64,000 nt of DNA from Pseudomonas syringae (GCF_001698815.1 NZ_LGSI01000050.1:186001-250000); one strand, 5' to 3'; positions 1 to 8,603 are shown, counted from the stretch's first letter. Notes: generated by a model not told the origin, from the sequence alone. Made by a program: numbers and translations.

Positions 1-569
1 TGATCGTGCTGTCTCTGGTGCTCTGCGCCGGTTACTGGCTGCTGGTCGACAGCTGGTTCGCCGGACCGCTGCGGGATATGAACGAGCAGGCCGAGCAGTT
101 GCGTGAACAGCAGCAACGCTATGCCGGTCTGCTGCGCCAGGGCGATTCGCTGAAACAACAACTGGAGCAAGCCCGCAACGATCCGGCGAGCAGCACCAGC
201 CTGTTGCCTGGCGAAGACCCAAGCGCCGTCGCCGCCGACTTGATGCAACGCATCGCCGACCTGATCAACCGCCACGCCAGCACCGGCGCCGGTTGCAGCC
301 TGACCCAGCGCATGCCGATCACCCCTGAACAGGATGGCGCCGAGCCCTATCGGCAGGTGAAAGTCAGTCTCACCCTGGAATGCGGCATCGAGCCGCTGAC
401 GGTGATCCTGCATGAGCTGGAATACCAGCGGCCGTTTTTGTTCGTCGATGAAATGAGCGTGCGCCGCGACGCCAACGCCCCAGCCAAGGGCGGTGCGGGC
501 AAGCTGGTGGCGCATCTGCTGGTGCGCGGATATCTGCAACCAGCCGCCATTGTGGAGACCGCGCCATGA
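1..569 (+). CDS. gspM: Type II secretion protein GspM, 5' end cut off by the window
   Basis: Likely the GspM inner-membrane assembly subunit of a type II secretion system. The visible part opens directly in a hydrophobic segment (SLVLCAGYWLLV), so a start codon and a short cytoplasmic tail probably lie just left of the window; a GTG at 6 is the first in-window candidate. A coiled-coil-prone stretch rich in E, Q and R follows (about residues 25-60), then a small alpha/beta domain with a conserved-looking LTVILHELEYQRPFLFVDEM segment typical of GspM/PilO-like ferredoxin folds. The stop overlaps the next gene by 4 bases (ATGA), indicating translational coupling. The family call rests on architecture and on the gspD gene two positions downstream. 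Confidence 0.75.
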   Translation, partial: IVLSLVLCAGYWLLVDSWFAGPLRDMNEQAEQLREQQQRYAGLLRQGDSLKQQLEQARNDPASSTSLLPGEDPSAVAADLMQRIADLINRHASTGAGCSLTQRMPITPEQDGAEPYRQVKVSLTLECGIEPLTVILHELEYQRPFLFVDEMSVRRDANAPAKGGAGKLVAHLLVRGYLQPAAIVETAP

Positions 570-1090
570 TCGGTTCATTACGGGCTGCTGAAATGAGCCT
601 GCTGGGCGTCGTGCTGGTTCTGGGTTTGCTGATCGCCGGCATTCTCGGCGGCGTGGCTGATTCGCCTGGCTGGTTGCCGGAAAGAGCACCGCGCAACCTG
701 ATCGATGACGCGGGCAAAACCCATGTCGCGCCCAACGCCAGCCTGCAAAGCCTGTCGACAACCTGGCAAGCGCCGCTGTTCAGCACCGACCGCAGCCCGG
801 ATCGCTCGACCCAGCAAGCCCAGGTTTCCAATCTTGCCGGTCTGACCCTGACCGGCGTGATGATCGACGGCGACCTGCGTGTGGCGCTGATCAAGCGCGC
901 CGATGGCCCGCCACTGAAAATTCACCAGGGCCAGGCGCTGCCCAATGGTTGGAAGCTCGACCAACTGACCCCGATGCAAGCCGATTTTTCTTCCGATGGC
1001 CGCACTCAGACCCTGAGCCTGCGCGCTCCGCGTTTGCCGCCGCCGTCCAACACACCCCCTATTTCTCTTCCCCGTGAGTCCACCCCGTGA
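566..1090 (+). CDS. General secretion pathway protein, GspN/GspC-like
   Basis: 174-residue bitopic inner-membrane protein in a type II secretion operon. It has a short N-terminus, one membrane helix (about residues 11-29, LLGVVLVLGLLIAGILGG), a Pro-rich linker and a periplasmic domain around residues 90-150 (LTGVMIDGDLRVALIKR... IHQGQALPNGWKL) resembling the homology region of GspC/PilP proteins, which contacts the N-terminal domains of the secretin. It ends in a Pro/Ser-rich tail. It overlaps gspM by 4 bases upstream and gspD by 4 bases downstream, so the three are translated together. Pseudomonas homologues are usually labelled GspN; a GspC role is equally plausible since the rest of the cluster is outside the window. 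Confidence 0.65.
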   Translation: MIGSLRAAEMSLLGVVLVLGLLIAGILGGVADSPGWLPERAPRNLIDDAGKTHVAPNASLQSLSTTWQAPLFSTDRSPDRSTQQAQVSNLAGLTLTGVMIDGDLRVALIKRADGPPLKIHQGQALPNGWKLDQLTPMQADFSSDGRTQTLSLRAPRLPPPSNTPPISLPRESTP

Positions 1091-3396
1091 TCGCTACTTT
1101 TCCAGGAGTCCGTAACATAGCCACCTTGCGCACCCCCATGCTGTGCCTTGCTACCGCTGTCGCCCTCGGCGGCTGCGCGTCTCCTTCCAGTTCTGTCGAT
1201 CAGGATGACGGCCTGATGCGCGAGGCGCTGCAAGGCACCGGTGCGCAACGGGCCCCGGTGGATCCACGCAGCGAGCTGCCGCCAGCCGATACTCAGCAAC
1301 CGCAGGCCGCCACCGCGCCTTCGCGGCAGTTGATCCGTGGCAATCAGCAATTCGTGCGTAAACCGGCAGCGGCGCCTGCGGCGCGGGCGGGGGAGAGCGG
1401 CGACATCGTGTTCAACTTCACCAATCAGCCGATTGAGGCGGTGATCAACAGCGTCATGGGCGACTTGCTGCACGAGAACTACAGCATTGCCCAGGGCGTG
1501 AAGGGCGACGTGAGTTTTTCCACGTCCAAGCCGGTGAACAAGAAGCAGGCGCTGTCGATTCTGGAAACGCTGCTGTCCTGGACTGACAACGCCATGATCA
1601 AACAGGGTGATCGCTACGTGATCCTGCCTGCCAGTCAGGCGGTGGCCGGCAAGCTGGTTCCGGAAATGGCCGTGGCGCAGCCGTCCAACGGCATGTCTGC
1701 GCGGCTATTTCCATTGCGCTACATCTCGGCCACGGAAATGCAGAAACTGCTCAAGCCTTTCGCCCGGGAAAACGCCTTCCTGCTGGTGGACCCGGCGCGC
1801 AATGTGTTGAGCCTGGCCGGTACGCCGGACGAACTGGCCAACTATCAGGAAACCATCGACACCTTCGATGTGGACTGGCTCAAAGGCATGTCGGTGGGCG
1901 TGTACGGCCTGCAGCGTGCGTCGGTCGGCGAGCTGATGCCCGAGTTGCAGAAAATGTTCGGTCCCGACAGCGGCATGCCATTGGCGGGCATGGTGCGTTT
2001 CCTGCCCGTGGAGCGGACCAACTCGATTGTGGCGATCTCATCGCAGCCCGAGTACCTGCGCGAAGTCGGCGAGTGGATTCACACCATTGATGAAGGCGGC
2101 GGCAACGAGCCGCAAATGTACGTTTACGACGTGCGCAACATGAAAGCCTCCGACCTGGCCAAGTACCTGCGGCAGATCTACGGCAATGGCGCGATCAAGG
2201 ACGACGCAGCCGCCAAAGTCGCGCCAGGCCTGCGCACCAAGACCCTGTCTTCGCTCAATTCGAGCAGCGGCTCTGGCGGGATGAACAGCAGCGGCGGCAT
2301 GAACAGCTCCGGCAGCATGGGCAACAGCAGCGGCATGGGCATGGGCAACACCCAGAATTCCAATGCCGAGGCAGAGCAGGATCCCGACGCCGAAACCGAA
2401 GACGAAAGCCAGGACAGCGGAGCCGATAGCAGTGCAGAGCAGGGCGGCGAGTCTGGCACGGCAGCAAAATCTCTCGATTCCAGCACCCGTATCACCGCGC
2501 AAAAGAGCAGCAACCAGTTGCTGGTGCGTACGCGTCCGGCGCAGTGGAAGGAGATTGAAGTCGCGATCAAGCGCCTGGACAATCCGCCGCTGCAAGTGCA
2601 GATCGAAACGCGCATTCTTGAAGTGAAACTCAGCGGTTCCCTGGAACTCGGCGTGCAATGGTACCTCGGGCGTCTAGCGGGTAATTCCACCAGCACCACT
2701 GTCGCCAACACGGCGGGCAGCCAGGGCGCATTGGGTGCTGGCGGCGCGGGTCTGGGCACGGATTCGCTGTTCTACTCGTTCGTCAGCACCAACTTGCAGA
2801 TTGCCTTGCACGCGCTGGAAACCAATGGCCGCACGCAAGTGCTGTCGGCACCGTCGCTGGTGGTGATGAACAACCAGTCGGCACAGATCCAGGTCGGCGA
2901 CAACATCCCCATCAGCCAGACCACCGTCAACACCACCAACTCCGACACCACGCTGAGCAGCGTCGAATACATCCAGACCGGGGTGATCCTCGATGTGGTG
3001 CCGCGGATCAATCCGGGTGGCCTGGTGTACATGGACATCCAGCAGCAAGTCAGCGATGCGGGCGCCACCACCGACACCCAGACCAACCCACGTATCTCGA
3101 CCCGCTCGGTTTCGACCCAGGTTGCAGTGCAAAGTGGTCAGACCGTGCTGCTCGGCGGTTTGATCAAGCAGGACAACAGCGACAGCGGTACCGCCGTGCC
3201 TTATCTGGGGAAAATCCCCGGCCTGAAATGGCTGTTCGGCAGCACCACGAAAACCAAGGATCGCACCGAGCTGATCGTCCTGATCACCCCGCGTGTGATC
3301 ACCAGCAGCAGCCAGTCGCGTCAGGTGACGGACGATTATCGCCAGCAGATGCAGTTGCTGCGTCCGGAAAAAGCCCGCCAGAGCCTCGACGATTAA
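1087..3396 (+). CDS. gspD: Type II secretion lipoprotein secretin GspD
   Basis: Outer-membrane secretin (769 aa) forming the exit pore of a type II secretion system. The N-terminus is a lipoprotein signal with lipobox LGGC (Cys about residue 30), like self-piloting HxcQ and unlike classical GspD with a plain signal peptide. An N0 domain follows (residues ~105-185, starting near IVFNFTNQPIEAVI), then N1-N3 repeats (~200-360). A low-complexity linker rich in G, S, M and N and then acidic (~390-460) interrupts the N-domains. The C-terminal secretin domain (~500-755) includes the VQIETRILEVKLS entry strand and a late VLLGGLIK motif. It starts within the stop of the preceding gene. The start at 1087 is GTG. 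Confidence 0.9.
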   Translation: MIATFPGVRNIATLRTPMLCLATAVALGGCASPSSSVDQDDGLMREALQGTGAQRAPVDPRSELPPADTQQPQAATAPSRQLIRGNQQFVRKPAAAPAARAGESGDIVFNFTNQPIEAVINSVMGDLLHENYSIAQGVKGDVSFSTSKPVNKKQALSILETLLSWTDNAMIKQGDRYVILPASQAVAGKLVPEMAVAQPSNGMSARLFPLRYISATEMQKLLKPFARENAFLLVDPARNVLSLAGTPDELANYQETIDTFDVDWLKGMSVGVYGLQRASVGELMPELQKMFGPDSGMPLAGMVRFLPVERTNSIVAISSQPEYLREVGEWIHTIDEGGGNEPQMYVYDVRNMKASDLAKYLRQIYGNGAIKDDAAAKVAPGLRTKTLSSLNSSSGSGGMNSSGGMNSSGSMGNSSGMGMGNTQNSNAEAEQDPDAETEDESQDSGADSSAEQGGESGTAAKSLDSSTRITAQKSSNQLLVRTRPAQWKEIEVAIKRLDNPPLQVQIETRILEVKLSGSLELGVQWYLGRLAGNSTSTTVANTAGSQGALGAGGAGLGTDSLFYSFVSTNLQIALHALETNGRTQVLSAPSLVVMNNQSAQIQVGDNIPISQTTVNTTNSDTTLSSVEYIQTGVILDVVPRINPGGLVYMDIQQQVSDAGATTDTQTNPRISTRSVSTQVAVQSGQTVLLGGLIKQDNSDSGTAVPYLGKIPGLKWLFGSTTKTKDRTELIVLITPRVITSSSQSRQVTDDYRQQMQLLRPEKARQSLDD

Positions 3397-3426
3397 CCGC
3401 GTATGATGGCGCCCGACATCCGCATC

Positions 3427-3448
3427 GCGCCGCCTGATCCGGCGGCGC
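3427..3448 (+). terminator. GC-rich hairpin after gspD
   Basis: Perfect 8-bp stem GCGCCGCC / GGCGGCGC with a six-base loop, 30 bases after the secretin stop, followed by TCTTAT. It probably ends the secretion operon transcript, although the following T tract is poor. It lies only 20 bases before the next start codon, so it could also be a leader structure of the esterase gene. Confidence 0.45.
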
Positions 3449-3468
3449 TCTTATGAGGTCATGACGAT

Positions 3469-4194
3469 ATGCTGAAGTTTTTTACTGCACTGCTGTTGGT
3501 GTGTTCGGGGCTGGTTCAGGCGCAGGACGCGCTCCAGACCGACTTGCCCTTGAGTTATCTGGCCCAGGCCAGCACTGATTCCAGGGACAAGCCGCTGGTC
3601 ATCTTCATGCATGGCTACGGCAGCAACGAAAAAGACCTGTTCGGTATCAAGGACGTGCTTGCGGCCGATTACAACTACCTGTCGGTCCGCGCCCCGGTGC
3701 AACTGCAACCCGGCAGCTACCAGTGGTTCACCCAAAAACCGCAGACCGCCGAATACGACGGTGTGACCGTGGATCTGAAAAACAGTGGCGAGCTGTTGAG
3801 CCGTTTCATCAAGGCGGCCACCGAGAAATATCACACGCAACCGGGCAAGGTTTTCCTGGTAGGTTTCAGCCAGGGGGCGATGATGAGTTACGAAGTCGGG
3901 CTGCGGCATCCCGAGCAGGTCGGCGGTATCGCGGCGTTGAGCGGCCGGCTATTGCCGGTACTGCGCGCCGACCTGAAAGCCAAGCCTGATGCGCAGCTCA
4001 AGGACCTGGCCGTGTTCATCGGTCACGGCACTGCCGATTCGCGAGTGTCGTTCAGCGGCGCGAAAGATGCCGAAGCCTATTTGAAAACGTTAGGGATAAC
4101 GCCTGAATTCCACAGCTATTCCGGCGTCGGCCATACCATCAGCGAAGCGGAAGTTGACGATCTGCAAGCGTGGCTGAAGAAAGTCGCAGGCTGA
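3469..4194 (+). CDS. Secreted serine esterase / phospholipase-carboxylesterase family
   Basis: 241-residue alpha/beta hydrolase of the Abhydrolase_2 (carboxylesterase/lysophospholipase) family, exported by a cleavable signal peptide (LLLVCSGLVQAQ, cut near residue 18). An oxyanion-hole motif HGYGSNEKD lies at ~48-56, the nucleophile elbow is GFSQG (Ser ~138), the acid is in GHGTADSRV (~185) and the base in GVGHTIS (~222), so the triad is complete. It follows the type II secretion genes, so it could be a secretion substrate or simply periplasmic; the sequence cannot decide. Substrate unknown. The start is the ATG directly before the hydrophobic signal core. Confidence 0.85.
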   Translation: MLKFFTALLLVCSGLVQAQDALQTDLPLSYLAQASTDSRDKPLVIFMHGYGSNEKDLFGIKDVLAADYNYLSVRAPVQLQPGSYQWFTQKPQTAEYDGVTVDLKNSGELLSRFIKAATEKYHTQPGKVFLVGFSQGAMMSYEVGLRHPEQVGGIAALSGRLLPVLRADLKAKPDAQLKDLAVFIGHGTADSRVSFSGAKDAEAYLKTLGITPEFHSYSGVGHTISEAEVDDLQAWLKKVAG

Positions 4195-4200
4195 TCCCTG

Positions 4201-4455
4201 TAGGAGACAACTTGTTGGCGAGGCGGTGTATCAGGTAAGCCGCTTCGCGAACAAGTTTGCTCCCACAAAGGAGGGGTGCCGCTGACTGACGCCTCGGGGA
4301 CAAGTCCCCTCCTACAGATTTGCACGGATCAGGTAGGACCGGACTTGTCCGGGAGCCGGATTTTCGGTCGACTTTATCTATCGCTTGAAACGGAGCCTTC
4401 GCGGGCAAGCCTCGCTCCAACGGGCGTGCGACTTTCCGTGTCAGGCCAGCTGCTC
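4201..4455. repeat. Mosaic of REP-type hairpin fragments
   Basis: The gap between two convergent genes holds no credible gene. It is built from pieces of REP-like repeats: a hairpin starting GGAGACAACTTGTTGGCGA and ending TCGCGAACAAGTTTGCTCCC (4203-4264), a GGGGACAAGTCCCCTCCTAC unit (4297-4316), and a TTCGCGGGCAAGCCTCGCTC unit (4398-4417) that recurs through the window. These presumably act as transcription-end and mRNA-stabilising structures for the flanking convergent genes. Confidence 0.75.
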
Positions 4456-5466
4456 CTACAAGGACGGGTTTGCCGCAACCAGCAAATCCGGGTTACCCAG
4501 CGGGTGACTCTTCGCGTCGAAAAAGCTCAGTTGCGTCTGCATATCGCCGAACAGCTCAAGGTAGTGACGCTTCTGGAACTCAACGAATGCAGTGCTGCGC
4601 GGCAGCACCGAGATCGCAATACGTTGCGGTTTGGCCTGGCGGATTGCAGCGAGGATGTGCGCGTCCTGTTTGCCCAGCGCGTGGCCGAAGATGCATAGCG
4701 CATCGGAGTGCTGTGCCAGTTGTCCGTGGCAGAACGACAGGTAATCCGAAGTCCGGATCATCTTCATTTTTTCCGCGCTGGTCCCTTCGCAGACGAACAG
4801 CGGCACGTCGTCCAGCGCGTTGATGGCAAAGCTGCCCAGCAGGGTGCTTTCCGAGGAGAGCAATTTGCGCACCGTGCCGTCGAGGTTTTTCACCAGATGC
4901 ATGCCGCCGTGCAGATAAAGCACGCGGGTGGCTTTGGCCTGCGCTGCATGCAGATTGAACGTTGCTTCATCGTTGAACAGATCGTCGAAGTGCTCCGGCG
5001 CATGCATCACCGCCCAATAGGCAAGCAGATCGTAGTTGCTTGAGTACACGCTGGAATACTGCTGTAGCGCGCTATTCAGACGCGCGAGGGTCTTGACTTC
5101 GATCAGTTTCCACGGAATGTGCACCGAACGGATTGCGTGAATCAGCGCTTCCTTGATCGCAAAGTAACGGTTACGCGGCGAGGAGGAGCTGATGGTCAGC
5201 GCGGCGTTGACGCGCATCGTCGACTTCAGCGCGGCCAGTACCGGCTCGAAATTACTCGTTTCCATGGCGCTGAACACGGCCAGCTCGGTACGGCTCATGG
5301 GGTTGTTGCGGGTGGTCTGGGACAGGTCGAACAGCGAGTCATAGGCGAAATTCTTCCACACGGCCAGGCTCGCGCCGTTACCCAGCAGCAGGCCCCAGTT
5401 CGGGCTGGTGAGCTGCAGATCGTTCCAGTTCGCCAGTTCGGCATCAATATCGGTCAATTGCATCAT
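4456..5466 (-). CDS. DUF4917 family protein (SIR2-like fold suspected)
   Basis: 336-residue cytosolic protein recognised as DUF4917. The N-terminal motif NWGLLLGNGASLAVW (~residues 23-37) resembles the GxGxS nucleotide-binding loop of SIR2-like NAD-binding domains. Two later segments, VLYLHGGMHLVKN (~183-195) and ALCIFGHALGKQDAHIL (~257-273), match the pattern of a Rossmann-like SIR2_2/DUF4917 core. No membrane segment or second domain is visible. It stands alone between a REP mosaic and the divergent GntR gene, with no obvious partner. Function is not established for the family; an NAD-consuming or defence-type role is only a suggestion from fold resemblance. Confidence 0.75.
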   Translation of the reverse strand: MMQLTDIDAELANWNDLQLTSPNWGLLLGNGASLAVWKNFAYDSLFDLSQTTRNNPMSRTELAVFSAMETSNFEPVLAALKSTMRVNAALTISSSSPRNRYFAIKEALIHAIRSVHIPWKLIEVKTLARLNSALQQYSSVYSSNYDLLAYWAVMHAPEHFDDLFNDEATFNLHAAQAKATRVLYLHGGMHLVKNLDGTVRKLLSSESTLLGSFAINALDDVPLFVCEGTSAEKMKMIRTSDYLSFCHGQLAQHSDALCIFGHALGKQDAHILAAIRQAKPQRIAISVLPRSTAFVEFQKRHYLELFGDMQTQLSFFDAKSHPLGNPDLLVAANPSL

Positions 5467-5618
5467 CTCGCTTCGGTGCCGGGTTCAATATCACCACCGA
5501 GGGTTAGTTCGATGGCAAAACTCAGCCATCTTATAGAAAAAGGATCTATGAGAATTGCTTGTCTTGGTCTTGACGGGCATTTGTAACGAGACAATACTTC
5601 CGCACAAATTCATATAGA

Positions 5619-5631
5619 TGACTAGACCAAT
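5619..5631. promoter_or_regulatory. Candidate operator (TGACTAGACCAAT) before the GntR gene
   Basis: A TGACTAGACC element sits seven bases before the GntR start. UTRA-type GntR regulators often bind TAGAC-containing inverted repeats (for example TGGTCTAGACCA), and this is an imperfect version. It is a candidate autoregulatory half-operator only. Confidence 0.3.
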
Positions 5632-5636
5632 AACAA
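5629..5636 (+). promoter_or_regulatory. Crc/Hfq CA motif AATAACAA before the GntR start
   Basis: AATAACAA matches the AAYAAYAA catabolite-activity consensus exactly and ends one base before the ATG at 5638, where no Shine-Dalgarno is visible. Hfq with Crc binding here would block translation of the regulator when preferred carbon sources are present. Confidence 0.55.
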
Positions 5637-5637
5637 T

Positions 5638-6369
5638 ATGAACAGACTCTCCAGCGACGAACGTCTCCCGCTTTACCAACGCCTGCGTGACCAACTGGCC
5701 GAGCAGATCGCCAATAACCGCTGGCGTCCAGGCGAAGCGATTCCCACCGAAGCGGCGCTGTCCAGCGAGTATTGCCTCTCCACCGGCACGGTGCGCAAGG
5801 CCATCGACATGCTGGTCGCCGACAACATTCTCGAACGACAGCAGGGGCGGGGCACTTACATTCGCCGGCCGCAATTTCAGTCTTCGCTGTTTCGTTTTTT
5901 CCGCTTCCAGACCGCTGCCGGCGAACGTCAGGTTCCCGAGAGCCGGATCCTGTCCATCGAACCGATGGCTGCGCCTTCGGCCGTTAGCCAGGCCCTGGGC
6001 CTGATTCCCGATGCGCCGGTGATTCGCCTGGTACGTCTGCGACTGCTGGATGCACAACCGGTGCTTGCTGAAGAAATCTGGTTGCCGCGCGTGTTGTTCC
6101 AGGCGCTGCTGGATACCGATCTGCAGCTGCACGGCCCGTTGCTTTACCCAATCTACGAAACCCTGTGCGGCCAGGTCGTGGCCTACGCCGAAGAAACCCT
6201 GACCGCCGAGGCCGCCAGCGATGTGCATGCGCGATTGCTGCATATCCCGCAAAACAGCCCGGTGGTGGTGATCGAACGTCTGGCTCGCAACTACGCCGGC
6301 CAGCCTCTGGAATGGCGTCGCTCACGCGGCCACGCCAGCCATTTCCGCTACAGCGTCGAGATCCGCTGA
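5638..6369 (+). CDS. GntR-family regulator, HutC/UTRA subfamily
   Basis: 243-residue transcription factor. The N-terminal winged helix (~residues 8-72: LPLYQRLRDQLAEQIANNRW, then GEAIPTEAALSSEY and STGTVRKAIDMLVADNILERQQGRGTYI) is classic GntR. The C-terminal UTRA ligand domain (~90-240) includes VIRLVRLRLLDAQPVLAEEIWLP and PVVVIERLARNYAGQPLEW. It sits 28 bases upstream of an MFS gene and a hydrolase gene on the same strand and is probably their local effector-responsive repressor. No Shine-Dalgarno precedes the ATG, but a perfect Crc motif does. The effector is not predictable from sequence. Confidence 0.9.
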   Translation: MNRLSSDERLPLYQRLRDQLAEQIANNRWRPGEAIPTEAALSSEYCLSTGTVRKAIDMLVADNILERQQGRGTYIRRPQFQSSLFRFFRFQTAAGERQVPESRILSIEPMAAPSAVSQALGLIPDAPVIRLVRLRLLDAQPVLAEEIWLPRVLFQALLDTDLQLHGPLLYPIYETLCGQVVAYAEETLTAEAASDVHARLLHIPQNSPVVVIERLARNYAGQPLEWRRSRGHASHFRYSVEIR

Positions 6370-6397
6370 CAGCACGTACAACCATAAGGATAAAAAC

Positions 6398-7684
6398 ATG
6401 TTCAGTTGGTATCGCCAAGTCACTCCTCGTGAGCGCAAAACGTTTTGGGCCTGCTTCGGCGGCTGGTCGCTGGATGCCCTTGAAGTGCAAATGTTCGGCC
6501 TGGCGATTCCCGCGCTGATTGCCGCGTTTGCCCTGACCAAGGGCGACGCAGGCCTGATCAGCGGCGTGACACTGGTCACTTCGGCACTGGGTGGCTGGGT
6601 CGGCGGCACGCTGTCGGACCGCTACGGTCGGGTGCGCACCCTGCAATGGATGATCCTCTGGTTTTCGGTGTTCACCTTTCTTTCGGCGTTCGTCACCGGC
6701 TTCCATCAACTGCTGATCGTCAAGGCGCTGCAAGGCTTCGGTATCGGCGGCGAGTGGGCAGCGGGCGCGGTGCTGATGGCGGAAACTATCCAGTCGAAAT
6801 ATCGCGGCAAGGTCATGGGCACCGTGCAGAGCGCATGGGCCGTGGGCTGGGGCCTGGCGGTCGGCGTGTTCACGCTGATCTATTCTTTTGTCCCGCAAGA
6901 CATGGCCTGGCGCGTGATGTTCCTGGTCGGTCTGTTGCCGTCGCTGATGATTATCTGGGTGCGTCGTAACGTCGAAGAACCCGACAGCTTCCAGCGCCTG
7001 CAAAAAGCCAAGATCAAACCGGCGAGCTTCTTCAAATCCATGGCCGGTATTTTTCGCCCTGAACTGATCCGCGTCACCTTGCTCGGCGGCCTGCTGGGCC
7101 TCGGTGCGCACGGTGGTTATCACGCGGTCATGACCTGGTTGCCGACTTTCCTCAAGACCGAACGCAACCTGTCGGTGCTGAACTCCGGCGGTTACCTGGC
7201 GGTGATCATCTTTGCCTTCTGGTGCGGGTGCGTGGCCAGCGGCTTTTTGATCGACCGTATCGGCCGCCGCATGAATATTCTGCTGTTCGCCCTGTGCTGC
7301 GTCGTCACCGTGCAGTGCTACGTATTCCTGCCGCTGACCAACACGCAGATGCTGTTCCTCGGTTTCCCGCTGGGATTTTTCGCAGCCGGTATTCCTGCCA
7401 GCCTCGGCGCGTTTTTCAACGAACTGTATCCAGCCGACGTGCGCGGCGCCGGGGTTGGTTTTTGCTACAACTTCGGTCGTGTCCTGTCAGCGGTATTCCC
7501 GTTCATGGTCGGGCACATGAGTGAGTCGATGTCACTGGGTTCGGCGATTGGTATCGACGCCGGGATCGCCTACGGCGTTGCTGTCCTCGCCGCGCTTTGC
7601 CTGCCGGAAACCCGTGGCCGCAGCCTCGATGCAACTTCGACCGAAACCGATGCCAAAGGCAACCAGGCCCCACAGCAAGCCTGA
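6398..7684 (+). CDS. MFS transporter, metabolite:H+ symporter type
   Basis: 428-residue, 12-helix major facilitator. The N-terminal half carries GGTLSDRYGRVR (~residues 68-79), the loop 2-3 signature of the superfamily, and GFGIGGEWAAGAVLMAE (~113-129), typical of aromatic-acid/sugar-acid type symporters. The second half repeats the motif as SGFLIDRIGRRMN. Shine-Dalgarno AAGGA lies 7 bases before the ATG. Placed between the UTRA regulator and an amidohydrolase, it most likely imports the acidic compound the hydrolase acts on. The substrate cannot be named from sequence. Confidence 0.88.
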   Translation: MFSWYRQVTPRERKTFWACFGGWSLDALEVQMFGLAIPALIAAFALTKGDAGLISGVTLVTSALGGWVGGTLSDRYGRVRTLQWMILWFSVFTFLSAFVTGFHQLLIVKALQGFGIGGEWAAGAVLMAETIQSKYRGKVMGTVQSAWAVGWGLAVGVFTLIYSFVPQDMAWRVMFLVGLLPSLMIIWVRRNVEEPDSFQRLQKAKIKPASFFKSMAGIFRPELIRVTLLGGLLGLGAHGGYHAVMTWLPTFLKTERNLSVLNSGGYLAVIIFAFWCGCVASGFLIDRIGRRMNILLFALCCVVTVQCYVFLPLTNTQMLFLGFPLGFFAAGIPASLGAFFNELYPADVRGAGVGFCYNFGRVLSAVFPFMVGHMSESMSLGSAIGIDAGIAYGVAVLAALCLPETRGRSLDATSTETDAKGNQAPQQA

Positions 7685-7732
7685 CGCTTTGCCCCTGGCG
7701 CGGTGTCGAACATCGCGCCTTTCTTTCCCAAG

Positions 7733-8593
7733 ATGAGTTCCATGCCTGATTCCCTTACCTCGCCGATCCTCGGCATCGATGGCCACGCCCATGTATTCAA
7801 CCGTGAGCTGACACTCACGTCAGGCCGACGCTACACGCCCGATTACGATGCCACGCTGAATGCGTACCTCACGCAATTGCGCATTCACGGTTTGAGTCAT
7901 GGCGTATTGGTGCAGCCGAGCTTTTTGGGCACTGATAACCGATACCTGTTGGCCGCCCTGCAAAAAGCCCCCAAGCAACTGCGCGGTGTCGCCGTGGTGG
8001 ATATCGATACCAGTCGTGAGCAACTGGAACAGATGGCCGGGCAGGGTATCGTCGGCATACGCTTGAATCTGATGGGCAAGGCGCTGCCTGACTTTACCGA
8101 GCCTCAGTGGCAGCGTCTGTTAGGCCATGTCGCCGATCTGGGCTGGCACGTGGAACTGCATCGCGGCGTTGTCGATTTGCCGCAAGTGATTAGCGGGCTG
8201 TTGCCTTTCGGCTGCAAAATCGTGATTGATCACTTCGGCCGTCCGGACGCGCTGTCGGGCGTCGAACATCCGGCGTTCCAGGCTTTGCTGGAGACCGGTT
8301 CGACAGGGCAAGTGTGGGTAAAAGTCTCGGCCATCTACCGCCTCGGCGGCAGCAACCAGCAAAACATGACCTTCGCCCAGGCGGCTTTGCCGTTACTGGT
8401 CAAGCATTTCGGCCTGGACCGACTGGTCTGGGGCAGCGATTGGCCGCATACCCAGCATGAGCAGGACGTGAGTTTCGATACCGTAGTTCAGCAACTGCAG
8501 GAATTAGGCTGTGCGGATAGCGTGCGCCGGGCGCTGTTGATCGAAGCGCCGCAGGCGTTGTTTGATTTTCCGTTGGTTGAAACGATCGAATAA
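7733..8593 (+). CDS. Amidohydrolase_2 family (PDC hydrolase/lactonase-like TIM barrel)
   Basis: About 286-residue metal-dependent hydrolase of the COG3618/Amidohydrolase_2 group, which contains 2-pyrone-4,6-dicarboxylate hydrolase and several sugar lactonases. Seen: the strand-1 motif GIDGHAHVF (HxH, near the N-terminus), LVQPSFLGTDN, VGIRLNLMG, WHVELHRG, IVIDHFGRPD (His of strand 6) and the strand-8 Asp in LVWGSDWPHTQ. Start choice is uncertain: ATG at 7733 or 7742, or GTG at 7703; none has a strong ribosome site. It follows the MFS gene by about 50 bases. A lactone of an imported sugar or aromatic acid is a reasonable substrate class. Confidence 0.83.
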   Translation: MSSMPDSLTSPILGIDGHAHVFNRELTLTSGRRYTPDYDATLNAYLTQLRIHGLSHGVLVQPSFLGTDNRYLLAALQKAPKQLRGVAVVDIDTSREQLEQMAGQGIVGIRLNLMGKALPDFTEPQWQRLLGHVADLGWHVELHRGVVDLPQVISGLLPFGCKIVIDHFGRPDALSGVEHPAFQALLETGSTGQVWVKVSAIYRLGGSNQQNMTFAQAALPLLVKHFGLDRLVWGSDWPHTQHEQDVSFDTVVQQLQELGCADSVRRALLIEAPQALFDFPLVETIE

Positions 8594-8603
8594 ACACCAT
8601 CGC

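Noticed and set aside
5984..7123. 379-codon - strand frame
   Set aside because: Lies across the GntR and MFS genes on the other strand, both with complete domains.
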